Shown here piece by piece: positions 1 through 5,664 of a DNA stretch of 6,010 nt (positions are counted from its first letter, which is position 1; each line of letters begins with the position of its first letter). The notes under the pieces are model-generated. The model had not been told where the DNA came from and did not search any database. It worked only from the letters and a program-made list of their open reading frames with translations. A program made the position numbers and the translations under genes. Origin of the DNA: Opitutales bacterium (GTDB lineage Bacteria; Verrucomicrobiota; Verrucomicrobiia; Opitutales; Oceanipulchritudinaceae); contig SKLD01000545.1 in the NCBI GenBank assembly GCA_007123395.1, positions 1 through 6,010 of the forward strand, given 5' to 3'.

Positions 1-336
1 CAGGTCGATTTCGAGGCGGGCCGCCTCCGCACCGGGGTCGGCCCGCGCCCGGTTCACCAGCTCGAGCATGAGCTGCTCAAAAGGCGTCGGCTCACCGTGA
101 TCGTAAAACTCCGTTCCTCCGGAAGCGGCAACTCCATCAGCGGCGGGCGCAAAACCGCTGCTTTGAAGCACTGCGGGCACCTCGAACCATGGAACACCGT
201 AGCCCTCCGCATGGCGCACCGGCGTTCCGGCTGAAGGCACTGTCCCGGAACCGTGCGGCAAGGCGACAGCAGCGAAAAACAACAGGATGAACAATACCCT
301 CCTGCGCAATGGAATCCGGCGACAGCGCATCTTCAT
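1..336 (-). CDS. Exported CAP/SCP-domain protein, N-terminal part (truncated by the window edge)
   Basis: Reading from ATG at 336 down to base 1 gives 112 codons without a stop; the rest lies outside the window. The N-terminus has a basic stretch (residues 4-13, many Arg) and a hydrophobic core (VLFILLFFAAVALP, about 14-27), a typical Sec signal peptide with probable cleavage near residues 27-32. Residues 30-80 are a Gly/Ala/Pro-rich linker. From about residue 86, the sequence FEQLMLELVNRARADP is the characteristic first helix of the CAP (SCP/PR-1-like) fold, as in bacterial secreted proteins of this family. The protein is therefore probably exported; its substrate or partner cannot be told, and the conserved His/Glu residues of the fold would lie in the missing part. 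A GGAG at 346-349 sits 9 bases before the ATG; a second ATG two codons on (330-328) is an alternative start. Confidence 0.72.
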   Translation of the reverse strand, partial: MKMRCRRIPLRRRVLFILLFFAAVALPHGSGTVPSAGTPVRHAEGYGVPWFEVPAVLQSSGFAPAADGVAASGGTEFYDHGEPTPFEQLMLELVNRARADPGAEAARLEIDL

Positions 337-482
337 CAGTTCAAACTCCGGTGGTGGCAGACTGGATTTCAAAAGCGGGCCTCCGTTTGACGCAAGAGCA
401 TTGCGCCGGTGCATGTTGCGCGGGCTGAGATTTCACCGTTTTTTGAACATCGCAAACAACGGTCCGGGGCGTTTGCCAAAGG
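337..482. other. Intergenic gap between the gamma-glutamyltransferase and CAP-protein genes
   Basis: No reading frame here looks like a gene. The only structure seen is a 6-bp inverted repeat, GCAAAC (452-457) with GTTTGC (471-476), just after the stop of the upstream gene. It lacks a T-run on the minus-strand side, so it is not a convincing intrinsic terminator. No clear sigma-70 promoter for the CAP gene could be made out, so that gene may be read through from upstream or have a weak promoter. Confidence 0.5.
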
Positions 483-2057
483 CTAACAAACCGCGGCATA
501 GCCGTCTTTGCGGCGGTCCGAAGCAGCGGTGTATGCCCCGCCGGGCAAACGACGAACCGCCTGCATGCCGCCGAAGACAATATCCGGGGCACGCCCGGCG
601 AAAGGGTGACCGAGGCGGCGCAACGCCGCGATGCGCTCCCCCGGATAAGCCTCTTCAAAAATGAGTTGAAAGTCCTCGCGCAACTGCCAGCGCGGGGCGT
701 CGCAGGCCTCCTGCGGGTGCTCACCGAGCGCGAGGATACGGCGGGCCATCTGCAGATGACCCTGCGCCTGCATGTGCCCGCCCATGAGCCCGAAAGCCAT
801 ATCCGGCGTGCCTTCGCGGGTGACAAAGCCCGGAATTATGGTGTGGAAAGGCCGCTTGCCGGGCGCGACGGCATTGGGATGGCCCGCTACGGTGGAAAAA
901 CCGTAGCCGCGGTTTTGCATAGAGATGCCTGTACCCGGAACAACGACACCCGAACCGAATCCCCAGAAATTGGACTGGATGAAGGAGACCATGGTCCCCC
1001 GCGCGTCTGCCGTGGCGAGGTTGACGGTGCCGAACGCCTTGGGCGGGGTCGCGTAAACCGACCCTGCAACGTCACCGCGTATGTCACGCGCGCGCCGGGA
1101 AAGAAAGGCGGGATCGAGGAGGGCCTCCGCACGCACCCGCATATGCCCCGGATCGGCAATGTGCGCCGCGCCTTCGGCCAAGCCGATCTTCATCGCTTCG
1201 ATGAGCCAGTGTGTGGCCGCATCGGTGTCGCCGGACGGAACTTGGGCGGCGCGGTTTTCGAGAAGCCCGAGCGCGACGAGAGTGGAAAGACCCTGCCCGT
1301 TGGGCGGAAGCTCGTGAACAGTGTAGCCGGAGTAGTCCACCGAAAGCGGTTCCACCCAGTCACCCATGTGCTCGGCGAGATCGACCTCGCGGAGTGCCAC
1401 GCCCGCATCGCGTGCCGCGGAGGAGATCTCCTGTGCAAGGCGGCCCCGGTAAAACGATTCGCCGCCTGTCGCCGCAATTTCCTCAAGAGTACGGGCAACG
1501 GCCCCGGAGCGAAAGACGGCCCCTGCGCGCGGCTCGAACTGATCCGGAAAAAAGTGCTCGACGAATGCCGGGAAGGACCGGGCAAAGGCCGAGCGCGGCG
1601 CCGCACGCGCCCGCATCGCCGCCCATGAGGCCGCCGTCACCGGACCGACCGGAAAACCTTCGCGCGCGCAGCGTATAGCGGGGCGAAAGAGGTCGCCAAA
1701 CGGCAGACGCCCGAAACGCCCGTGCAGCGCGCGCCACGTATCGACGGCGCCGGGCACTGTGACACTGTCCCAGCCAACCCGCGGCATTTCCGGGCGACCG
1801 AAAAACCTTGCCGCGTCGAGGCCGCGGGGGCTCCGCCCGGACCCGTTGTAGCCGTAAAGCGAACCCTCGTTCCACACAAGGGCGAAAGCGTCACTGCCGA
1901 TACCGTTGGAAGTCGGCTCGGTAACGGTGAGGCAAATCGCCGCCGCGAGAGCAGCGTCTACCGCATTGCCCCCCGCGGCGAACATTTCCAGCGCGGCCTC
2001 CGTGGCAGCGGGTTGCGATGTCGCGACCGCGTTTGCGCCGCATGGCGGCGTCTTCAC
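483..2057 (-). CDS. Gamma-glutamyltransferase, YwrD-like, no signal peptide
   Basis: Gamma-glutamyltransferases cleave the gamma-glutamyl bond of glutathione and related compounds and transfer the group to water or amino acids. They self-cleave before a catalytic Thr to give large and small subunits. This 524-residue protein is full length. Seen: the N-terminal family signature (ATEAALEMFAAGGNAVDAAL, residues 18-37); Arg75 in NGSGRSP, likely binding the glutamyl carboxylate; Thr344 in GTVNLATADARG, the expected cleavage site and nucleophile, followed by FGSGVVVPGTG; a Gly pair at 426-427 (MGGH), the likely oxyanion loop; and an RKDG end. The loop after GYGFS is about ten residues shorter than in E. 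coli Ggt, so the lid loop is missing. There is no signal peptide, so it is probably cytoplasmic. The GTG start at 2057 is chosen because it overlaps the kinase stop as GTGA and conserved sequence begins at once; GAGG at 2062-2065 is a close-spaced ribosome site. A longer frame opens at 2183, but its first 42 residues look like kinase shadow. Confidence 0.9.
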   Translation of the reverse strand: MKTPPCGANAVATSQPAATEAALEMFAAGGNAVDAALAAAICLTVTEPTSNGIGSDAFALVWNEGSLYGYNGSGRSPRGLDAARFFGRPEMPRVGWDSVTVPGAVDTWRALHGRFGRLPFGDLFRPAIRCAREGFPVGPVTAASWAAMRARAAPRSAFARSFPAFVEHFFPDQFEPRAGAVFRSGAVARTLEEIAATGGESFYRGRLAQEISSAARDAGVALREVDLAEHMGDWVEPLSVDYSGYTVHELPPNGQGLSTLVALGLLENRAAQVPSGDTDAATHWLIEAMKIGLAEGAAHIADPGHMRVRAEALLDPAFLSRRARDIRGDVAGSVYATPPKAFGTVNLATADARGTMVSFIQSNFWGFGSGVVVPGTGISMQNRGYGFSTVAGHPNAVAPGKRPFHTIIPGFVTREGTPDMAFGLMGGHMQAQGHLQMARRILALGEHPQEACDAPRWQLREDFQLIFEEAYPGERIAALRRLGHPFAGRAPDIVFGGMQAVRRLPGGAYTAASDRRKDGYAAVC

Positions 2058-3484
2058 AGATCCTCTTTCCCGCCGCAGTTGGCTGCGATTCCAAGTGTTT
2101 CCCGCACGGCGGCAACAAGCCCGTCCATGGACAGAGGTTTGCTCAGGCGGCTGTTGATACCGGCTGCCTCGAACCGCGAGCATCCCTCGTCGTCGGTCGT
2201 CGCGCTCAAACCGATGATCGGAATGGAGCGGTATGCTTCACCCGCTTCACCCGCGCGGATCGCCTTCGTCGCCTCGATTCCGTCCAGACCAGGCATGCGC
2301 AGGTCCATGAGCACAAGGTCAAAGCGCCCGCTGGCCACCCTTTCGAGGGTTTCGCGGCCGTCACGGGCAATCTCCGACGCAAACCCGCCGCGCCGCAAAA
2401 ACATGGTGCAGACCTTTTGGTTCACGGGATTGTCTTCCGCAATGAGAATGCGCAGCGCAGTCTGCCGCCCTCCGGCGTCCCCCGCCGACGGCTTTCCTTC
2501 AGACGGAGAATCCGCCACGGCTTTCGATTCGCGCCCAACCGCGGTGCCCTTTCCGGATCGTTCAAAGGATATACTCATCATAAAGGTCGTGCCCTCCCCT
2601 TCCACGCTGCTCAAGTCGATTGAACCCCCGTGAAGATCGACCAACTGCTTCGTGATCGCGAGGCCAAGACCGCTTCCGCCATATAACCGCGTCGTGGACG
2701 CGTCCGCTTGCAGGAAAGGCTCAAATATCCGCTCGCGGGCTTTCTCGGGAATGCCCTTCCCGGTATCGCGCACAACAAACCTGAGAAGTGCCCGGTCGTC
2801 CGAGCACTCCTCCGCCGCAACCGAGACTTCCACAAAGCCCGCATCCGTGAACTTAACGGCGTTCGAGATAAGATTTATCAGTATCTGCCGCAGGCGCGTG
2901 GGATCACCCGTCAGGTCCGGAGGGACGGCCGGTGAAATGTCGAGGCGCAAGTCCAGTCCCTTCTTCCGCGCGGTGTCGCGCAATAGAAGGATACAGTCAT
3001 CAAAAATCTCCGCGACGTTCAGGGGCACCCGCTCCAACTCAATTCCGCCAGCCTCGATCCGCCCCGCAGCAAGAACATCGTCAACGATCTTGAGAAGAAA
3101 TTCACCGCTCCTCCGAACGGTCGAGGCATGCTCGCGGCGTACTGGATCTTCGCAGGTCAACTCGAGTTCCCGTGCGATCCCGATGACTCCGTTCATCGGC
3201 GTACGGATTTCGTGACTGAGGTGCGCGAGAAAGCGGAAGGTAGCGTCGCGCGCATCTTTCAGTTCCCGTGTGCGCTCGCTCAAAACGGCCTCGAGACGCT
3301 CGTTCTCGCGGCGTACTCTACGCCGATGCTCGAGGGCAAAAACGGAGAGTCCGATGAAGGCGAACACGGCAAAGATAGCAACCCAAGAGGACAGCAGATA
3401 CGGAGGCATCCGCACCGAGGCCGCTAGAGTATCTCCCGCCAAAGAATACACCACAAAAGGACCGAATGTGTGCGGTTGGCTCAA
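2054..3484 (-). CDS. Hybrid sensor histidine kinase with C-terminal receiver domain
   Basis: A 476-residue membrane-bound two-component kinase. In order: about 29 N-terminal residues; one membrane helix (about 30-51, LLSSWVAIFAVFAFIGLSVF); a basic, probably coiled linker (52-80); the dimerisation and phosphoacceptor domain with His91 in HLSHEIRTPMNG; a complete ATPase domain with N box Asn204/Asn208 (NLISNAVKF), G1 box (DTGKGIP, from Asp240), F box (IFEPFLQAD) and G2 box (GGSGLGLAIT); a Gly/Ser-rich linker (310-343); and a receiver with acidic pair Glu350/Asp351, phosphoacceptor Asp394 (LMDLRMPG), Ser427 at the usual Thr/Ser switch position and Lys449. There is no DNA-binding or HPt domain, so phosphate must pass to a separate protein. 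No sensor domain is visible beyond the short N-terminus. The start is uncertain: TTG at 3484 has AAGGA (3493-3497) eight bases upstream, and an in-frame stop lies at 3514-3512. The gene overlaps the next by four bases. What it senses is unknown. Confidence 0.9.
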   Translation of the reverse strand: MSQPHTFGPFVVYSLAGDTLAASVRMPPYLLSSWVAIFAVFAFIGLSVFALEHRRRVRRENERLEAVLSERTRELKDARDATFRFLAHLSHEIRTPMNGVIGIARELELTCEDPVRREHASTVRRSGEFLLKIVDDVLAAGRIEAGGIELERVPLNVAEIFDDCILLLRDTARKKGLDLRLDISPAVPPDLTGDPTRLRQILINLISNAVKFTDAGFVEVSVAAEECSDDRALLRFVVRDTGKGIPEKARERIFEPFLQADASTTRLYGGSGLGLAITKQLVDLHGGSIDLSSVEGEGTTFMMSISFERSGKGTAVGRESKAVADSPSEGKPSAGDAGGRQTALRILIAEDNPVNQKVCTMFLRRGGFASEIARDGRETLERVASGRFDLVLMDLRMPGLDGIEATKAIRAGEAGEAYRSIPIIGLSATTDDEGCSRFEAAGINSRLSKPLSMDGLVAAVRETLGIAANCGGKEDL

Positions 3485-3492
3485 CTCATGTA

Positions 3493-3497
3493 TCCTT
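3493..3497 (-). promoter_or_regulatory. Ribosome binding site AAGGA that decides the TTG start of the kinase
   Basis: AAGGA on the minus strand lies eight bases before TTG at 3484. It is only three bases before an ATG at 3489, which opens the three-codon frame ATG-AGT-TGA and stops at once. The TTG is therefore the only usable start near this site that leads into the kinase. Confidence 0.45.
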
Positions 3498-3596
3498 TCC
3501 GACTTCTCCCATCACCTTCATTTTGCGAAGCCAAAGGGAAAGTGAACCGGCCTAAAACTTCAAACTTTGTTTTTGACGCCTTAATTTAGGCAGAAA

Positions 3597-3630
3597 AACA
3601 ATGATTTTTAAGCATGGATCAAGCCTTAAA
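3597..3630 (-). terminator. Weak possible terminator after sufU
   Basis: On the minus strand, a few bases past the sufU stop, TTTAAG(G)C can pair with GCTTAAA (arms 3623-3630 and 3607-3613, one bulged base). T-rich sequence follows (AAAAATCATTGTTTTT, about 3609-3594). The stem is short and AT-rich, so it is a marginal intrinsic terminator at best. Confidence 0.25.
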
Positions 3631-3634
3631 TCGA

Positions 3635-4120
3635 TCATATTTCCGCTGCTCCGAAACGGGAGAGATCCCCCCAGCCTTCCGTGGAGACGCGCTTGGTTCC
3701 TTCCAAAGCAGCTTCGAAGGCGTGCCACGGCAGCGTCGCGCACTTCACACGGGCAGGAAAACGGCGCACTCCTTGGAGCGCCGCCAACTCCCCGATTTCA
3801 TCCATCCCCGCCTCGGGAGCATCGCCGGAGAGAGTGTCCTTCACCTCTGCGAAGACCTTGCGGGCTTCGTCAATGCGCTTGCCCGCGAGGGCCTCGGTCA
3901 TGAGCGAGGCAGACGCACGGGAAATAGCGCATCCCTGGCCTTGGAAGGCCACTTCCTCGATCCGTCCGTCGCACACAGCAAGGTAGACTTCAACCTCGTC
4001 ACCGCATAACGGATTGTGCCCCGCGGCCCGGTGGGTGGGCTGCGGCAGCGCCCGGAAGTTGCGCGGGCGCTTGTGATGTTCGAGGATGATGTCCTGATAC
4101 AGCTCGTTCAAGTCGTCCAT
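3635..4120 (-). CDS. sufU: SufU-type Fe-S assembly sulfurtransferase
   Basis: SufU is a zinc-binding protein that accepts persulfide sulfur from SufS and passes it on to Fe-S cluster assembly in the cytoplasm. The 161-residue product begins MDDLNELYQDIILEHHKRPR, a near-standard start for the family. Zinc ligands are visible: Cys39 and Asp41 in NPLCGD, Cys64 in GQGCAIS and Cys127 in RVKCATLPW. The gap of 63 residues between the second and third Cys is that of SufU; IscU has about 43 there, so it is not a scaffold IscU. The last 20 or so residues (from about GTKRV) extend beyond the usual family end. The start ATG lies nine bases after the sufS stop, and its ribosome site GAGG overlaps the sufS TGA, so the two are probably translated together. 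SufU normally serves SufS as its direct partner, matching this gene order. Confidence 0.95.
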   Translation of the reverse strand: MDDLNELYQDIILEHHKRPRNFRALPQPTHRAAGHNPLCGDEVEVYLAVCDGRIEEVAFQGQGCAISRASASLMTEALAGKRIDEARKVFAEVKDTLSGDAPEAGMDEIGELAALQGVRRFPARVKCATLPWHAFEAALEGTKRVSTEGWGDLSRFGAAEI

Positions 4121-4129
4121 CAGATTGCC

Positions 4130-5380
4130 TCAGGAAAAAAAGCGCGCCACGCGCCGCACGGCGGTCACGAGCCTGTCGGCTTCCTCCATCGTGTTGTAAA
4201 TCGAGAAGCTCGCGCGCGCCGTGCCGGGAACGCCGTAGCGAGCCATGAGCGGCTGGCAACAATGATGCCCTGCGCGAATGGCGATGCCCTCGGCGTCGAG
4301 GAAGGTTCCGATATCGTGCGGGTGGGCGGCATCGAGAAGAAAGGAGATAACACTGACTTTTTCCCTCGCCGTTCCGATGATCCGCACACCGTCAATGCCG
4401 GAGAGCCCTTCCGTCGCACGCCGCACGAGAGCATCCTCATGCGCCCAAAGTTGTTCGCGCGGTAACCCCTTGAACCATTCCACGGCGGCACCAAGACCCA
4501 CGACACCGGCAATGTGCGGCGTGCCCGCCTCAAAGCGCTCGGGAGGTCCTTTGAAGGTCGTGCCCGCGAAGCTCACGTTCGCGATCATATCGCCCCCGCC
4601 TTGATAGGGCGGCATCGATTCCAAATGCGCGCGCTTGCCGTAGAGCACGCCGACGCCTGTCGGCCCAAAGAGCTTGTGGCCGCTGAACGCCAGAAAATCG
4701 CAGCCCAGAGACGCCGCGTCGAGCGGTCGCTGCGACACGGCCTGTGCAGCGTCCACCAAGGTCGGAACCCCCGCCTCGCGGGCCGCCGCCAGCATTGCCT
4801 CGACGGGGTTCACCGTCCCGAGGCTGTTTGAAACATAGACAAAAGCCGCCAGTGCCACCGGTTCGCGCTGCAGAAGCCCGCGGAAGGCGTCGAGATCCAC
4901 CTCTCCGGCTCCGGTTACCGGGGCGGGAACCACGCGTGCGCCGGAAGCTTCCGCAACCTGCTGCCACGGGACAATATTAGCATGGTGTTCCATCTCCGTG
5001 AGGAGGATCACGTCACCTTTTTTCAAACGCGGGCGGACAAAGGACCACGCCACGAGGTTTATCGCCTCCGTCGTTCCGCGCGTGAAAATGATCTCGCCGG
5101 AGTCCGCCGCACCGATGAAGCGAGCCACCGACGCACGGGCATCCTCATACGCCGAAGTAGCGCGCTGGCTTAGCGCATGCACGCCACGGTGGATATTGGC
5201 GTTATCCTCACGATAATATCTTGTCACCGCGTCAATCACGGCGAGCGGCTTCTGCGTCGTCGCGGCGTTGTCGAGGTAAATCAACGGATGGTCGCCGATC
5301 TTCTGGGCGAGAATCGGAAACGACCCCCGTACCTGCGCGAGGGTCTCCGGTGCAATCTCTTGCGCTTTGTCCAATGACAT
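4130..5380 (-). CDS. sufS: SufS cysteine desulfurase
   Basis: SufS is a pyridoxal-phosphate enzyme of the class V aminotransferase fold. It converts cysteine to alanine and keeps the sulfur as an enzyme persulfide, here most likely passed to SufU encoded just downstream. The 416-residue product has the usual length. Seen: YLDNAATTQKP near the N-terminus; GTTEAINLV (cofactor phosphate contacts); TEMEHHANIVPW with the cofactor-stacking His; Asp210 and Gln213 in DAAQAVSQRPLD; Lys236 in FSGHKLFGP, the Schiff-base lysine; and Cys374 in RAGHHCCQPLM, the sulfur-accepting Cys. A second Cys follows it directly, where many SufS proteins have Ala. ATG at 5380 is chosen because family similarity begins there (MSLDKAQEIAPETL). 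The frame stays open upstream to GTG at 5548, but that stretch resembles no SufS N-terminus. The ATG has only a weak, distant ribosome site (GGTGG, 13 bases away). Confidence 0.95.
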   Translation of the reverse strand: MSLDKAQEIAPETLAQVRGSFPILAQKIGDHPLIYLDNAATTQKPLAVIDAVTRYYREDNANIHRGVHALSQRATSAYEDARASVARFIGAADSGEIIFTRGTTEAINLVAWSFVRPRLKKGDVILLTEMEHHANIVPWQQVAEASGARVVPAPVTGAGEVDLDAFRGLLQREPVALAAFVYVSNSLGTVNPVEAMLAAAREAGVPTLVDAAQAVSQRPLDAASLGCDFLAFSGHKLFGPTGVGVLYGKRAHLESMPPYQGGGDMIANVSFAGTTFKGPPERFEAGTPHIAGVVGLGAAVEWFKGLPREQLWAHEDALVRRATEGLSGIDGVRIIGTAREKVSVISFLLDAAHPHDIGTFLDAEGIAIRAGHHCCQPLMARYGVPGTARASFSIYNTMEEADRLVTAVRRVARFFS

Positions 5381-5493
5381 CAGCGACAACAAACCACCGT
5401 CTTCCCGCTGCGACAAGTCGCCATGTGCGATCACAGAGACGTTTCGTGCGGACCGCCTCGGAACGCGTCCGCGACAAACGCCAAACCGGAGCA

Positions 5494-5509
5494 GCCCGCA
5501 CAGGCGGGC
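5494..5509 (-). repeat. Perfect 6-bp hairpin with 4-base loop in the sufS leader
   Basis: The arms GCCCGC and GCGGGC pair fully around a four-base loop. No T-run follows, so it is not a plain intrinsic terminator; it could affect leader translation or stability. It lies inside the Cys-codon-rich stretch. Confidence 0.6.
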
Positions 5510-5547
5510 ACACAACACGCAAAGCATCCGGAAGCAACATATCGTCA

Positions 5548-5552
5548 CTCCT
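5548..5552 (-). promoter_or_regulatory. Strong Shine-Dalgarno AGGAG before an out-of-frame ATG at 5540
   Basis: AGGAG on the minus strand stands seven bases before ATG at 5540, the best-looking ribosome site in the sufS leader. That ATG is not in the sufS frame: it opens a 102-codon frame (5540-5232) that runs about 150 bases into sufS and resembles no known protein. The site directly abuts the in-frame GTG at 5548, too close to serve it. Confidence 0.45.
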
Positions 5553-5563
5553 ATCTACAGCGT

Positions 5564-5615
5564 TTAATTTAATTCAGAATTAACTTTATATAAATTTTAT
5601 TCTGAAATAAAATAA
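5564..5615. repeat. 52-bp imperfect palindrome over the sufS promoter
   Basis: The two halves pair around the centre 5589/5590 at 22 of 26 positions by hand count; mismatches are at 5584/5595, 5581/5598, 5572/5607 and 5567/5612. It includes a perfect central TTTATATAAA (5585-5594) and perfect 8-bp arms TTCAGAAT (5573-5580) and ATTCTGAA (5599-5606). The predicted sufS -10 box and start point lie inside it, as expected of an operator. Confidence 0.65.
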
Positions 5616-5642
5616 TTGACAATTAATTAGCTCAGAGTTAAA
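5569..5642. promoter_or_regulatory. Three copies of a TTA-NN-TCAGA-RTWAAM motif, candidate operator sites
   Basis: Copy A, TTAATTCAGAATTAAC, lies at 5569-5584 (plus strand). Copy B, TTATTTCAGAATAAAA, lies at 5610-5595 (minus strand). Copy C, TTAGCTCAGAGTTAAA, lies at 5627-5642 (plus strand). The shared core is TCAGA with A/T-rich flanks. Centres are 26 and 32 bases apart. A and B form the arms of the palindrome around the sufS -10 box; C lies across the spacer and -10 of the opposite promoter. The regulator is unknown; an Rrf2-family Fe-S sensor would be a reasonable guess from suf biology, but the motif was not recognised as a known site. Confidence 0.45.
5594..5622 (-). promoter_or_regulatory. 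Predicted sigma-70 promoter of sufSU
   Basis: On the minus strand, TTGTCA (5622-5617) and TAAAAT (5599-5594) are separated by exactly 17 bases, each one base off the sigma-70 consensus. The predicted start point is near 5587, followed by the sufS leader. The -10 box lies within the 52-bp palindrome. Confidence 0.55.
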
Positions 5643-5644
5643 TT
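5616..5644 (+). promoter_or_regulatory. Predicted divergent sigma-70 promoter facing right
   Basis: TTGACA (5616-5621, perfect consensus) and TAAATT (5639-5644) are separated by 17 bases on the plus strand. Its -35 box overlaps that of the sufS promoter because TTGACAA reads TTGTCAA on the other strand. It would start near 5650, just before the small ORF at 5665. AT-rich sequence yields promoter-like matches easily, so this is tentative. Confidence 0.4.
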
Positions 5645-5664
5645 ACAGTTCGACTAGGGGACTC

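Larger units (their letters stand above)
3485..3634. other. Intergenic region between sufU and the kinase gene, relatively AT-rich
   Basis: This 150-base stretch must hold the end of the suf transcript and any promoter of the kinase gene. It has a higher A/T share than the coding regions. Seen: a weak hairpin just after sufU (3607-3630), a GCCTTAATTTAGGC inverted repeat (3578-3591), and a longer-range pair GCCTAAA (3550-3556) with TTTAGGC (3585-3591). No convincing -35/-10 pair could be assigned to the kinase gene. Confidence 0.45.
5381..5587 (-). promoter_or_regulatory. Long sufS 5' leader with a strong hairpin and in-frame Cys-rich codons
   Basis: If the predicted promoter is right, transcription starts near 5587 and leaves about 200 untranslated bases before the sufS ATG. 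On the minus strand, a perfect 6-bp stem GCCCGC-CTGT-GCGGGC lies at 5509-5494. In the sufS frame, from GTG at 5548, six of the first 25 codons are Cys (positions 4, 5, 10, 13, 17, 25). The GC-rich sequence contrasts with the AT island just before it. No known riboswitch class was recognised. Confidence 0.35.

Noticed and set aside
452..476. Inverted repeat GCAAAC/GTTTGC after the gamma-glutamyltransferase stop as a terminator
   Set aside because: The stem is only six pairs with a long loop, and no T-run follows on the minus strand.
606..1628. Long plus-strand frame of 340 codons opposite the gamma-glutamyltransferase gene
   Set aside because: It mirrors a gene with clear catalytic motifs on the minus strand. 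Its own product is Arg/Gly-rich with no recognisable domain, as expected of an antisense frame in GC-rich DNA.
2058..2183. Upstream extension of the gamma-glutamyltransferase by 42 residues
   Set aside because: These bases encode the well-conserved receiver C-terminus of the kinase in another frame, and family similarity begins only after the GTG at 2057.
1722..2633. Plus-strand frame of 303 codons spanning the ggt/kinase junction
   Set aside because: It covers parts of two well-supported minus-strand genes, has low-complexity Arg/Ser/Pro composition and resembles no family.
3604..3613. Shared 10-mer ATTTTTAAGC at 3604-3613 and about 5674-5683 as a dispersed repeat
   Set aside because: The match does not extend beyond ten A/T-rich bases, so chance is the simpler explanation.
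5613..5642. E. coli IscR-type site in the sufS control region
   Set aside because: A half-match around ATAATTGAC is present, but the second half does not follow the E. coli type 1 site pattern. The repeated TCAGA motif explains the region better.
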